Positions 16,323 through 25,183 of a stretch of DNA of 64,000 nucleotides are shown here, piece by piece. Positions within the stretch are counted from its first letter, which is position 1. The number at the start of each line of letters is the position of its first letter. The notes below the pieces were generated by a model. That model had not been told where the DNA came from and did not search any database. It saw nothing but the letters and a program-made list of their open reading frames with translations. Origin of the DNA: Chloroflexota bacterium (GTDB lineage Bacteria; Chloroflexota; Anaerolineae; Aggregatilineales; Phototrophicaceae); contig JAPPFH010000150.1 of assembly GCA_028875185.1 (NCBI GenBank), forward strand, positions 1-64,000. Reading direction: 5' to 3'. The translations under genes were made by a program, and so were the position numbers.

Positions 16323-17408
16323 TTGCACAACAAACTCCTCGTCGGCACGCGCAAAGGCTTGCTTATCATGTCCCGCAATGGCGGCGACTGGCAGGTCGAA
16401 TCAGCGCATTTCGAAGCGATACCGGTCGTCTACGCCTTTCGCGACCCGCGCACGGACATCATCTGGGTCAGCCTCGACCACGGGCATTGGGGCGGCAAGC
16501 TGCACCGCTCGCGCGATCTGGGCGCGACTTGGGAAGAGGTCGAAGCGCCCAAGTACCCCGAAGGCTATACAGTCCCGCCCGATTTCAGTGTGCCAGCCAA
16601 GACCAATTACATCTGGCTGATTGAGCCCGACGGCGCTGACGAGCCGAATCGCCTCTATGTCGGCACCGACCCCGGCGGCCTCTTCCTCAGCGATGACGGC
16701 GGCGATACCTTCCAACTGGTCGACACGCTCTGGCGGCATCCCAGCAATACGAATTGGTTCGGCGCCGGGCGCGATCATCCCGGCACGGTCGCCATCCAGG
16801 TTGACCCGCGCGACAGCCGCTGCGTGACCATCGGCATCAGCGTGGGCGGCGTCTACGTCAGCCGCGATGGCGGCGAAACCTGGGAAGCGCGCAACCGCGG
16901 GCTCTACGCCGATTATCTGCCCGATCCACATCACGAGCACGGCCACGACCCGCATATCATCCTCGCCAGCCCGTCGAATCCCGATGTGCTGTGGCAGCAG
17001 AATCACTGCGGCATCTTCCGCAGCGAGAACAGCGGCAGGCAGTGGCGGGATATCTCGGATAAGAATGGCGGACCGGCTGGCTTCGGCTTCGCGCTGGCGG
17101 TTGATGACGAAGACGAACGCGTCGCCTGGGTGGCGCCGGCAGTCAGCGCCGAGTATCGCGTGCCAGTTGATCGGGCGCTGGTCATCAGCCGCACCGAAGA
17201 CGGCGGCGAGAGCTGGCAGGATCTGCGCGCCGGCTTGCCGCAGCAGCATTGTTACGACTTGGTCTTCCGCCATGCGCTGGACAAGACCAGCGACACCCTG
17301 GCATTCGGCACGACGGCGGGCAACTTCTACGTCTCTGATGACCGCGGCGACAACTGGCGCTGCCTCACGAATAACCTGGCGGTCGTCTATTCCGTGCGCT
17401 TCATGTAG
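16323..17408 (+). CDS. Asp-box (BNR) beta-propeller protein, exo-alpha-sialidase-like fold
   Basis: A 361-aa propeller with about six Asp boxes (RSRDLGATWEEV, VSRDGGETWEAR, RTEDGGESWQDL, VSDDRGDNWRCL). It has no signal peptide. The start is TTG, six bases after GGGGG; no upstream ATG fits. The fold is shared by sialidases and by non-catalytic propellers; the arginine triad of sialidases is not evident, so I avoid calling it a sialidase. Its neighbour MoaD-like gene is about 125 bp upstream with a repeat between. Confidence 0.75.
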   Translation: MHNKLLVGTRKGLLIMSRNGGDWQVESAHFEAIPVVYAFRDPRTDIIWVSLDHGHWGGKLHRSRDLGATWEEVEAPKYPEGYTVPPDFSVPAKTNYIWLIEPDGADEPNRLYVGTDPGGLFLSDDGGDTFQLVDTLWRHPSNTNWFGAGRDHPGTVAIQVDPRDSRCVTIGISVGGVYVSRDGGETWEARNRGLYADYLPDPHHEHGHDPHIILASPSNPDVLWQQNHCGIFRSENSGRQWRDISDKNGGPAGFGFALAVDDEDERVAWVAPAVSAEYRVPVDRALVISRTEDGGESWQDLRAGLPQQHCYDLVFRHALDKTSDTLAFGTTAGNFYVSDDRGDNWRCLTNNLAVVYSVRFM

Positions 17409-17506
17409 CCGGGCCGCTATTGCCAAACGTGCTAGGATTCGCCGCAGCCCATCGCAATTCACAACTTGGCTCACACAAAATAATGAACCCGATACTATTG
17501 AAAATT

Positions 17507-17603
17507 GTAGGGGCGAGCCACCGGCTCGCCCCTACGCACGGCACTAGGGTAAATTCGGGCGAGTCACCGCCGCCGGTCAGTGTCCACGCGACCTCGCCCC
17601 TAC
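17507..17603. repeat. pair of hairpin repeats, one carrying the 22-nt filler
   Basis: 17507-17535 is a perfect palindrome (GTAGGGGCGAGCC, loop ACC, GGCTCGCCCCTAC). 17556-17603 has arms GGGCGAGTCACCGC and CTCGCCCCTAC, separated by CGCCGGTCAGTGTCCACGCG plus AC. The same element without those 22 nt is at 18867-18893. Confidence 0.85.
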
Positions 17604-17673
17604 AACAGTCCCGTTGCTTAGTGCATTATTCTGTGAATCGACTGCCGAAAGCTTAGAAAATGAGGAAAGACTA

Positions 17674-18819
17674 ATGACAAATTCACCCGATCTCCTGCTT
17701 CAGAAAATCCAGGGCTGCCTTTACGGCGGCGCGATTGGCGATGCCATGGGCGGCGTCGCCGAGTGGCGCATGCCGGCTGAGATTCGCGCGCGCTATGGGT
17801 ATATCACCGACTTGGTCGAAGCCTGGGACGCGCCGAACGACACGAGCGGCCGCGGCGACGGTCGCTACACCGATGATAGCCACATGGTGCAGCTGCTCAG
17901 CCGCTGCTATATCGAGCATGGCGGCCACCTCGACGCCCACGAATACTTCCGCCGCATCGGTCCCATGATCGGTTATGAGCAGCGCTGGATCCCCGACCGC
18001 GGGCGCGAAATGCCGCTGGCTGAACGGCTCTTCTACCCCGAGAAATGGCTCTTCATCCGCTGGCTGGCTAATGCCGATCCGCGCTATGCCGGCGTCGGCA
18101 ATATGGTCAACTGCGGCGCCGCCATGTACGCCGCGCCCATCGGCATCATCAACGCCTGCGACCCGCAGCGCGCTTATGCGGAAGCGGTCGATGTGCTCAG
18201 TCCGCATCAAGTCAGCTTCGGGCTGGAAGCGGCCGCTGTACAAGCCGCCTGCGTCGCCGAAGCCTTCAAGCCGAGCGCGTCAGTCAGCTCGATCATCGAC
18301 GCGGCGCTTTCGGTCGCCAAAGAGGGCACTGCCGATTGCATCGCCGCCATCGCCGAAAAAGCCAGCGCCCTGACCGACTGGCGCGCAGCCATCGCTCCCC
18401 TGCGCGATGTCATGCGCGAATACGACACTTCAGCCGAGGACGCCAAAAGCGAGCGCGGCAACGGTACTGATGACTGGACGCCCAGCCGCTCGCACAGCAT
18501 CGAAGAAGTGCCGATCGCGCTCGGCTTCCTGGTGGTCACCGGCGGCGATTATGAGGAGACCATCTTCGGCGCGACCAATTACGGGCGCGACAACGACTCC
18601 ATCGCGGGCATGGGCGGGGCAATCGCCGGCGCGCTGCACGGCATCGACGCGCTGCGTCCCGAATGGGTGGAGACGATCAATGCAGCCAACCGCATCGACC
18701 TGATGCCGCTCGCCGACGAGCTGGCGGCTCTCACGCGCAAGCTGCAAGCCGATCAACTGTCGGCTGCGCAGGCTCGGCGGGATGCCTTTGAGGCGCTGAC
18801 ATCCCCGCCGGATAATTGA
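17674..18819 (+). CDS. ADP-ribosylglycohydrolase-family protein, copy 1
   Basis: A 381-aa DraG/ARH-type hydrolase. The binuclear metal site is suggested by GGAIGDAMGG near the N terminus, YTDDSHM at about residue 68, and the C-terminal GRDNDSIAGMGGAIAGAL. It would remove ADP-ribose from proteins or small molecules. GAGGAAAG precedes the ATG at 17674. The next gene is a close tandem paralogue of equal length, so a recent duplication is likely. Hairpin repeats sit before, between and after the two genes. Confidence 0.88.
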   Translation: MTNSPDLLLQKIQGCLYGGAIGDAMGGVAEWRMPAEIRARYGYITDLVEAWDAPNDTSGRGDGRYTDDSHMVQLLSRCYIEHGGHLDAHEYFRRIGPMIGYEQRWIPDRGREMPLAERLFYPEKWLFIRWLANADPRYAGVGNMVNCGAAMYAAPIGIINACDPQRAYAEAVDVLSPHQVSFGLEAAAVQAACVAEAFKPSASVSSIIDAALSVAKEGTADCIAAIAEKASALTDWRAAIAPLRDVMREYDTSAEDAKSERGNGTDDWTPSRSHSIEEVPIALGFLVVTGGDYEETIFGATNYGRDNDSIAGMGGAIAGALHGIDALRPEWVETINAANRIDLMPLADELAALTRKLQADQLSAAQARRDAFEALTSPPDN

Positions 18820-18833
18820 TATAGGTTCGAGCC

Positions 18834-18893
18834 ACCGCCTCGCCCGTACAAATTTGCGCTGTGATCGCGGGCGAGTCACCGCCTCGCCCCTAC
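18834..18893. repeat. hairpin repeats between the tandem hydrolases, 'empty' form
   Basis: 18834-18857 is an imperfect GTTCGAGCCACCGCCTCGCCC unit. 18867-18893 reads GCGGGCGAGTCACCGC followed directly by CTCGCCCCTAC, the form without the 22-nt filler seen at 17556-17603 and 20155-20203. AATTTGCGCT(G/A)TGATCGCGGG, which joins the two units, is also found at 20138-20160. Confidence 0.85.
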
Positions 18894-18964
18894 AACTTTC
18901 CGTTTGATTGGCGCATTATTTCATGAAGCGACTACTGAAAGCGCATGAAAGGATGCAAGAACTG

Positions 18965-20107
18965 ATGACAGAAACAAGGGATCTCCTGCTCTCGAAAACG
19001 CTGGGCTGCCTCTACGGCGGCGCTATTGGCGACGCTCTGGGCGCGCCGGCTGAAGGGCGCATGCCGGATGAAATTCGCGCGCGCTACGGTTACATCACCG
19101 ACCTGGTCGAAGGCTGGGACGGTCCCTCCGATCTCGGCAAGGGCGACGGCCGCTACACCGACGACACGCACATGGCGCAACTGCTCAGCCGCTGCTATAT
19201 CGAGCGCGGCGATCACCTCGACGCCCACGAATTCATGCGCCGTATCGTGCCCCTGATGGCGCGGGAGACCCGCTGGGTGCCCGAGCGCGGAAAAGAGATG
19301 CTCCTGGTCGAGCGCCTCTTTTACCCCGAGAAGTGGCTCTACATGCGCTGGCTGGCCAATGCTGACCCGCGTTACGCCGGCGTCGGCAATATGGTCAATT
19401 GCGGCGCCGCCATGTACGCCGCGCCGGTGGGCATCGTCAACGCCTGCGACCCCGCCCGCGCCTACGCCGAAGCGGTCGATATCTTTAGCGCGCATCAAGT
19501 GAGCTTCGGCTTGGAAGCGGCCGCCGTTCAAGCCGCCTGCGTCGCCGAAGCCTTCAAGCCGAGCGCCTCGATCAGCTCGATCATCGACGCGGCGCTCAGC
19601 GTGGCCAAGGACGGCACCGCCGATTGCATCGCCGCCATCGCCGACCGTGCCAGCACCCTGACCGACTGGCGCGAAGCCATAGCACCCCTGCGCGCAGTCA
19701 TGCGCGAATATGACACCGCGCCCGATGACTTCAAGGGCGCGCGCGGCAACGGGAGCAACAACTATACGCCCAGCCGCGAACAGTCCATTGAAGAAGTGCC
19801 GATCGCGCTCGGCTTCCTGGTGGTAACCGGCGGCGATTACGAAGAGACCATCTTCGGCGGTACGAATTACGGGCGCGACAACGACTCGATCGCCGGCATG
19901 GGCGGGGCGATCGCCGGCGCGCTGCACGGCATCGACGCCCTGCGCCCCGAATGGGTGGAGACGATTGACGCAGCGAATCGCATTGATCTAAGACCGCTGG
20001 CGGGCGACTTGGCTGCGCTGACGCGGAAGCTGCAAGCGGAACAACTGGCGGCGGCGCAGGCGCGGCGGACGGACTTTGAGGCGCTGACATCCCCACCGGA
20101 TAATTGA
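18965..20107 (+). CDS. ADP-ribosylglycohydrolase-family protein, copy 2
   Basis: A 380-aa paralogue of the preceding gene, nearly colinear from LLSKTLGCLYGGAIGDALG to the shared end ALTSPPDN. It keeps the acidic motifs YTDDTHM and GRDNDSIAGMGG, so both copies should be active hydrolases. Differences cluster in the segment around residues 40-50 and 255-275. The start at 18965 matches that of copy 1; an upstream in-frame ATG at 18953 exists. Even the upstream sequence (GCGCATTATTTCATGAAGCG) resembles that before copy 1, so the duplication included the leader. Confidence 0.88.
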   Translation: MTETRDLLLSKTLGCLYGGAIGDALGAPAEGRMPDEIRARYGYITDLVEGWDGPSDLGKGDGRYTDDTHMAQLLSRCYIERGDHLDAHEFMRRIVPLMARETRWVPERGKEMLLVERLFYPEKWLYMRWLANADPRYAGVGNMVNCGAAMYAAPVGIVNACDPARAYAEAVDIFSAHQVSFGLEAAAVQAACVAEAFKPSASISSIIDAALSVAKDGTADCIAAIADRASTLTDWREAIAPLRAVMREYDTAPDDFKGARGNGSNNYTPSREQSIEEVPIALGFLVVTGGDYEETIFGGTNYGRDNDSIAGMGGAIAGALHGIDALRPEWVETIDAANRIDLRPLAGDLAALTRKLQAEQLAAAQARRTDFEALTSPPDN

Positions 20108-20110
20108 TGT

Positions 20111-20290
20111 ACGGGCGAGCCACCCGTTCGCCCCTACAAATTTGCGCTATGATCGCGGGCGAGTCACCGCCGCCGGTCAGTGTCCACGCGACCTCGCCCC
20201 TACAGAATTGTGCTATGATTGCGGGCGATTTACACCGCGCGTAGGTCGCCTAGACACTGACCGCCGACACCGCGGATCAATCGCCCCTAC
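20111..20290. repeat. cluster of three hairpin repeats, two with filler
   Basis: 20111-20137: simple hairpin ACGGGCGAGCC/GTTCGCCCCTAC. 20155-20203: same arms as 18867-18893 but with the 22-nt filler. 20221-20290: arms GCGGGCGATT and AATCGCCCCTAC around a longer filler containing GGTCGCCTAGACACTGACCG, also found at 53221-53255. The cluster fills the gap before the type IIG gene. Confidence 0.85.
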
Positions 20291-20325
20291 ACCGGTTCAA
20301 TTGGCGAGGGATGGGGGGTAACCAC

Positions 20326-23295
20326 ATGACCGCGCCAGACAGCCTGACCCAACTTGTCGAAAAATTCGAGCGGGACATCAGCCGCTTCCAGCAGCCCGAT
20401 TACAACGAAGCCCAACTGCGCGAAGCCTTCGTCAATCCCTTCTTCCGCGCGCTCGGCTGGGACTTGGGCGAGCAGGTGCTGCACGAAGCGGGCTTGCGCA
20501 GCGGCGGCACCATCAAACATCCCGACTACACCTTCCTCGCCGGCAACCGCCGCGCCTTCTATGTCGAGACCAAGAAACCTTCCATCGATATCGGCGCCTC
20601 GGTAGAGCCGGCCGAGCAGCTGCGCTCCTACGGCTGGTCGGGCGATACCGCGCTGGGCATCCTGACCAACTTCGCCGAGTTCGCCGTTTACGATTGCCGC
20701 ATTAAGCCGGAGCAGGGCGATTCGCCGGAAGAAGCGCGCGTCCTCTACCTGACGCATGGGCAATACCTTGACCAATGGGAGCGGCTGCGCGCGGCGCTCT
20801 CGCCCGAAGCCGTCCGCCAAGGCGCGCATCGCGACCTGCTCGAAGCCGAAGCCAAAGGCGTGCTGCGTGTGGACGAAGCCTTCCTGCGCGATATGGAAAG
20901 CTGGCGCGCCGACCTGGCCGAGCACCTGCACAAGCAAGCGCGCTTCATCGACCGCCGGCTGGACCAGCGCGAGCTCAACCACCTGGTGCAGCGCACCATC
21001 GACCGCATCGTCTTCCTGCGCATCGCCGAAGACCGCAACCTCGAATCTTACGGCCGGCTGGAGCGCGCCGCCGAAGTCCGCCGCGGCGTCTACAATCAGA
21101 TCAAGACGCTCTACCTCGCCGCCGACAAGCGCTACAACTCGGGCTTGTTCCACTTCGACCCGGCTGACAAATCCCGCCCCGACGCCGATACCCTGTCGCT
21201 GGAAATCTACATCGTCGACAGCGTCTTGCGGCGCATCATCCGCGATCTCTACCCGCCCAAGAGCCGCTATCAATTCTCGGTCATCAGCGCCGATATCCTC
21301 GGGCAGGTCTACGAGCGCTTCCTGGGCAAAGTCATCGAAGCGCGCAGCGATGGCGAAACAACGGTCGTGACGGTCGAAGAAAAGCCGGAAGCGCGCAAAG
21401 CCGGCGGCGTCTATTATACGCCGGGCTATATCGTCGATTACATCGTCGAGAACACGGTCGGCGCCTTGCTGCGCGATAAGAGCCCCGAGGAAGCGGCGCG
21501 GCTGCGCGTGCTCGACCCGGCTTGCGGCAGCGGCTCCTTCCTCACCGGCGCGTATCAATACCTGCTCGATTGGCATCTGAAGCAATACAGCAAAGCGCCG
21601 GCGCGCTGGAAGAACCGCGTCCGCCACAGCCCCGATGGCGCGCTCCTGCGCATCGAAGAGAAGCGCCGCATCCTGCTCAACAATATCTACGGCGTCGACC
21701 TCGACCAGAACGCGGTCGAAGTCAGCAAGCTGGCGCTGCTATTGAAGATGCTGGAGAACGAGGGCGAACCCGCCGGCATTGACGAGCTGGCCGAGCCGCT
21801 GCTGCCCGACTTGCGCGGCAATATCAAATGGGGCAACTCGCTGATCGGCAGCGATTTCTTCGCCGGCGCCGAACTGGCGGACAGGGATGATGAAGAGCTG
21901 TATCGCGTCATGCCCTTCGATTGGGCGGGCGGGGCTGGTTTTGGGGCGATTATGCGGTCCGGCGGGTTCGACGCGGTGATTGGGAATCCGCCTTATGTGC
22001 GGCAAGAGACGCTGGGCAAGGACTTCAAAGCCTACGCCAAGCGGCATTACGAGACCTATGCCGGCACCGCCGATCTCTATACCTTCTTCATCGAGCGGGG
22101 CGTCAAGCTGCTTAACGAGAATGGGCTGTTCGGCATCATCGTCGCCAACAAGTGGATGCGAGCGCGTTACGGCAAGCCGCTGCGCACCTGGCTGAAAAAG
22201 CAGGCGATACGCGAAATCATCGACTTCGGCGATTTGCCCGTCTTCCAGCAAGCGACGACTTATCCGTGCATCTTGACGATTGGTAAAGCCCCCCACCCCC
22301 AAACCCACTTCGCCGCCGCGCAAATAGACACGCTTGAGTTTTCCAGCCTGCGCGAGCATGTGGAGACGCTGCGCTATGCGGTTGACAAGACGCTGCTGGA
22401 TGATGGCGGCTGGTCGCTGGCGCGGCGAGAAGTGCAGGCGCTCACGCGGAAACTCTTTGACGCGGGGATGCCGCTAGAGGAATATGCGAATGGGAAGATC
22501 CACTACGGCATCAAAACTGGAAGAAACAGCGCATTTATTATTGACGCTGCCACCAAACTGAAACTGATTGAGCAGGATTCATCGAGTGCGGAAATCATCA
22601 AACCATTTCTAATGGGAAGGGATATATACCGGTATCAAGAGCCTGACGTAGATCGCTATGTCATCTTCACTAGACGCGGCGTCGACATCAATGATTATCC
22701 AGCCATTAAGACGTATCTTGAGCAATATAGGGACATACTGGAACCAAAGCCCAGGGGTTGGATAGGCGCATGGAAAGGACGCAAGCCAGGAAGTTACGCC
22801 TGGTATGAAATTCAAGATGCCGTTGACTATTATGAAGAGTTTGAAAATGACAAGATCATAGTTCCCTGTATCGTGAAATCAGCCTCATATTTTCTTGACA
22901 ATCAAGGCTTATATTCAAACGACAAGACGACAATCATTGTCTCGGATGATTTGTACTTATACGGGTTGCTCAATTCCAAAGTCTTAGATTTTGTAATGCA
23001 CCAAATCGCGTCCACCAAGCAAGGTGGCTATTACGAATACAAACCGATGTACCTTGCCCAACTCCCAATCCGCACAATCGACTTTGACAACCCCGCTGAT
23101 GTTGCCATGCACGATGACATGGTCGCGCTGGTCGATGAGATGCTGGGCTTGCATCGGCAGTTGGCGGGGGCGTCGGCAGTGAAGCGGGGCGTGCTCGAGG
23201 CGCTGATTGAGCGGACGGATCGCGCGATTGATGGGCTGGTGTATGAGTTGTATGGGTTGAGGCGGGATGAGGTGGGTGTGGTGGGGGGTGGGTGA
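20326..23295 (+). CDS. type IIG restriction-modification enzyme (Eco57I/class I N6-adenine methylase type)
   Basis: A 989-aa single-chain enzyme. Residues 1-150 are an N-terminal nuclease domain with PDYTF...AFYVETKKP (PD-(D/E)xK). A helical linker follows. The N6-adenine methylase has motif I LDPACGSGSF at about residue 398 and motif IV GNPPYVR at about 550. The C-terminal target-recognition region is TaqI-specificity-like. A GGGGGG ribosome site lies before the ATG at 20326. DNA encoding the recognition region (about 22490-23050) is clearly AT-richer than the rest, suggesting specificity exchange. It would methylate and cut unmodified DNA. Confidence 0.88.
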   Translation: MTAPDSLTQLVEKFERDISRFQQPDYNEAQLREAFVNPFFRALGWDLGEQVLHEAGLRSGGTIKHPDYTFLAGNRRAFYVETKKPSIDIGASVEPAEQLRSYGWSGDTALGILTNFAEFAVYDCRIKPEQGDSPEEARVLYLTHGQYLDQWERLRAALSPEAVRQGAHRDLLEAEAKGVLRVDEAFLRDMESWRADLAEHLHKQARFIDRRLDQRELNHLVQRTIDRIVFLRIAEDRNLESYGRLERAAEVRRGVYNQIKTLYLAADKRYNSGLFHFDPADKSRPDADTLSLEIYIVDSVLRRIIRDLYPPKSRYQFSVISADILGQVYERFLGKVIEARSDGETTVVTVEEKPEARKAGGVYYTPGYIVDYIVENTVGALLRDKSPEEAARLRVLDPACGSGSFLTGAYQYLLDWHLKQYSKAPARWKNRVRHSPDGALLRIEEKRRILLNNIYGVDLDQNAVEVSKLALLLKMLENEGEPAGIDELAEPLLPDLRGNIKWGNSLIGSDFFAGAELADRDDEELYRVMPFDWAGGAGFGAIMRSGGFDAVIGNPPYVRQETLGKDFKAYAKRHYETYAGTADLYTFFIERGVKLLNENGLFGIIVANKWMRARYGKPLRTWLKKQAIREIIDFGDLPVFQQATTYPCILTIGKAPHPQTHFAAAQIDTLEFSSLREHVETLRYAVDKTLLDDGGWSLARREVQALTRKLFDAGMPLEEYANGKIHYGIKTGRNSAFIIDAATKLKLIEQDSSSAEIIKPFLMGRDIYRYQEPDVDRYVIFTRRGVDINDYPAIKTYLEQYRDILEPKPRGWIGAWKGRKPGSYAWYEIQDAVDYYEEFENDKIIVPCIVKSASYFLDNQGLYSNDKTTIIVSDDLYLYGLLNSKVLDFVMHQIASTKQGGYYEYKPMYLAQLPIRTIDFDNPADVAMHDDMVALVDEMLGLHRQLAGASAVKRGVLEALIERTDRAIDGLVYELYGLRRDEVGVVGGG

Positions 23296-23333
23296 AATGT
23301 GCGATACTGAAATAAAAGTGATAGGAGGGTTAC

Positions 23334-24719
23334 ATGGAAAGTTTTGAACATGTGGGATACTTCTGGTGCCCAGAAGAACCGGAGAAAAAGATACCTGGCA
23401 AGTTGTCCTTTGACTACGTTAACGGTGCTGAACTCGAACTGCTGGGTTCATTTGCAGAAGGAGCGATCGGTCGCTCTTCGATAATTCATGGATACATAAC
23501 AGGAAATTATCAACGGGTCACCTTGAGTGATTACAGGTCGAGAAGCATTAGTAGTAGTATATTTAACGAAATTGATGAAACGAAGTTGTATTTTGAGAGA
23601 ATCTACATGTGCAAGCATCATTGGTTCTACGATATCGAAGAGCTAGCTTTCGATAGCATTACTGTCAGCTTCACTCATTTAAGTGACTGGATGCTTCAAG
23701 ATAACCCTAGCCGTGCAATTATTCACTTTTCGAAGCACTCCGAGAATGTTTACAAGGCTGCTCATAAGGCGAGCTTTATCTTGAGAGACACTATTGGAGT
23801 GCCTTACGACAACGCAAGAATTAGGATCTGGGTCGCAGAAAAAACGAACTATTTTGGACGAACCCACTCATCGATAAACTACGAATTCCGCTGTACTATA
23901 GAATTAAGGGAAACTCTGCACTTTGATGAATTTTCTCCGCTTTTCGAATTCTATCTCCCCAAGTTTCTAAATGTCGCAACAGGATCCGCTAACTTCCCAG
24001 TCAACATAATCGGCAATAGTTCGGATCTCCCTAGCGAAGTTCACATCTATTACCGGATTCCAGGATACGTAGATAGAGGAAGATCATTTATCGTAAGCGA
24101 CATGTTGTTCACATATAAAGATGTGAGAGATATGCTTGCCGATTACTTGACAAAATGGATAAGCAATGGTGAAAAACTGTGGACGGTATATGAACTTTAT
24201 TCACAGTCCTATTACCGGAAGGGATTGGATAAATCGGCCGAATTCATGGACTTAGCGCATGCGCTAGAGGTATATCATCGGACAATGTACGATGGCGAAT
24301 ACATGGGCGAGGAAGAGTATGAGCCAATCAAACGCAAAGTCATTGATGCTATACCTCCAGATGTCAGCGCAGATCATCGTGCCGCTCTAAAGGCCGGGCT
24401 CAAATATGGATACCAGTACTCTTTACGAACGAGGCTCAGAAAGTTGCTTAGTGAAATCTTAGCAAAACAAAGCGAAAACATAGATATGTTTATTGATAAT
24501 CCATCCAGCTTTATTCACCGGCTGGTTGAAACTAGAAATCACTTTACGCATTATGATGGCGAGCCCAATGAGTATGTTCTAAGAGATGGTGAACTGTACG
24601 AATTTTGTCTTAAAGTACGGGTGCTACTTCAGATTTGCTTTCTCAAAGACATGGGTTTTCCAACTGGTGAAATCTCTCGACTTCTTAACAACTATAATTC
24701 ATATAAGCGATTTGCTTAG
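23334..24719 (+). CDS. ApeA-like HEPN defence protein
   Basis: A 461-aa protein. The N-terminal half is a beta-rich domain (PGKLSFDYVNGAELELLGSF, later IHGYITGN and VTLSDY) resembling the ApeA N-terminal domain. The C-terminal part is helical with TRNHFTHYD: R401, N402 and H406 form the RNxxxH motif of HEPN RNases. ApeA proteins protect against phage, probably by cleaving RNA upon infection. The gene is AT-rich and directly follows the type IIG enzyme (38 bp gap). GGAGGG precedes the ATG. Family assignment is from memory of the domain pattern. Confidence 0.72.
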   Translation: MESFEHVGYFWCPEEPEKKIPGKLSFDYVNGAELELLGSFAEGAIGRSSIIHGYITGNYQRVTLSDYRSRSISSSIFNEIDETKLYFERIYMCKHHWFYDIEELAFDSITVSFTHLSDWMLQDNPSRAIIHFSKHSENVYKAAHKASFILRDTIGVPYDNARIRIWVAEKTNYFGRTHSSINYEFRCTIELRETLHFDEFSPLFEFYLPKFLNVATGSANFPVNIIGNSSDLPSEVHIYYRIPGYVDRGRSFIVSDMLFTYKDVRDMLADYLTKWISNGEKLWTVYELYSQSYYRKGLDKSAEFMDLAHALEVYHRTMYDGEYMGEEEYEPIKRKVIDAIPPDVSADHRAALKAGLKYGYQYSLRTRLRKLLSEILAKQSENIDMFIDNPSSFIHRLVETRNHFTHYDGEPNEYVLRDGELYEFCLKVRVLLQICFLKDMGFPTGEISRLLNNYNSYKRFA

Positions 24720-24771
24720 GCATACAAGGCGAAAGCGGTCTAGAGATTTCCGTAAGTTCGCGATACAAAAA

Positions 24772-24799
24772 TCTCTGTGCCTTCTGCGCCTCTGTGGCA
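24772..24799. repeat. CTCTGTG-type intergenic repeat
   Basis: The stretch TCTCTGTGCCTTCTGCGCCT followed by CTGTGG is a well-preserved copy of the third repeat class in the window. It lies between the convergent ApeA-like gene and the small coiled-coil gene cluster, a gap of 157 bp that otherwise holds nothing I recognise. Confidence 0.6.
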
Positions 24800-24876
24800 A
24801 TCCCACCCCCCACACCCGACCGGCGCAACCCACTCGCGACTGAATTGTGGCTTGGGGCGGGGGAATCCCGCGGCGC

Positions 24877-25146
24877 TCACTCCTTGACGAAGCCGGCTGG
24901 CGGCTTGGGCGGCACGTCGAGGTGCGCCATGAGCCGATCCAGCTTCTCGTTCACTTCGGCGAATTGTCGCTGGGTCCAATCATGGTTCGCCTCGATCAAC
25001 TCGCGGTTCGCCGCGACCGCTTCCGTCAAGCCCAAGAGCGCCGTTTCGAAGCTGTCCACCTTGTCAAAGAGCGCGTCTTGCGCGTTCCGCACGCCTTCGT
25101 ATTCATGCTTGATGCGATCCAAACGAATATCGGTTGTCGCCGCCAA
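24877..25146 (-). CDS. small coiled-coil protein with conserved C-terminal tail (copy 1), 89 aa
   Basis: Starts at a TTG (MAATTDIRLDRIKHEYEGVR) after GGGAGACGAGGC. The body is a heptad-rich coiled coil (FDKVDSFETALLGLTEAV...). It ends LMAHLDVPPKPPAGFVKE. The N-terminal TDIRLxRI..EY..VR and the C-terminal HLDVP.KP.GFVKE are shared with the genes at 25184, 25395 and 36296. No function is known to me. It is the last of three same-strand genes, spaced 13-37 bp, likely one operon. Confidence 0.65.
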   Translation of the reverse strand: MAATTDIRLDRIKHEYEGVRNAQDALFDKVDSFETALLGLTEAVAANRELIEANHDWTQRQFAEVNEKLDRLMAHLDVPPKPPAGFVKE

Positions 25147-25183
25147 GCCTCGTCTCCCTAGTTAGTTGCTGGATCCCCGGCGC

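Noticed and set aside
16323..17408. Annotation as exo-alpha-sialidase
   Set aside because: Asp boxes define the fold only; the sialidase arginine triad and catalytic Tyr/Glu were not identifiable.
20111..20290. Possible CRISPR array (three spaced repeats)
   Set aside because: Units differ in length and are individual hairpins; spacers are not unique and equal-sized, and no cas genes are present.
17507..20290. Integron attC-like sites
   Set aside because: Hairpins are numerous and palindromic but there is no integrase gene, no GTTRRRY core and no cassette-like array.
20287..21627. A 446-codon minus-strand frame over the type IIG gene
   Set aside because: The plus strand encodes clear nuclease and methylase motifs; this is a GC-driven shadow.
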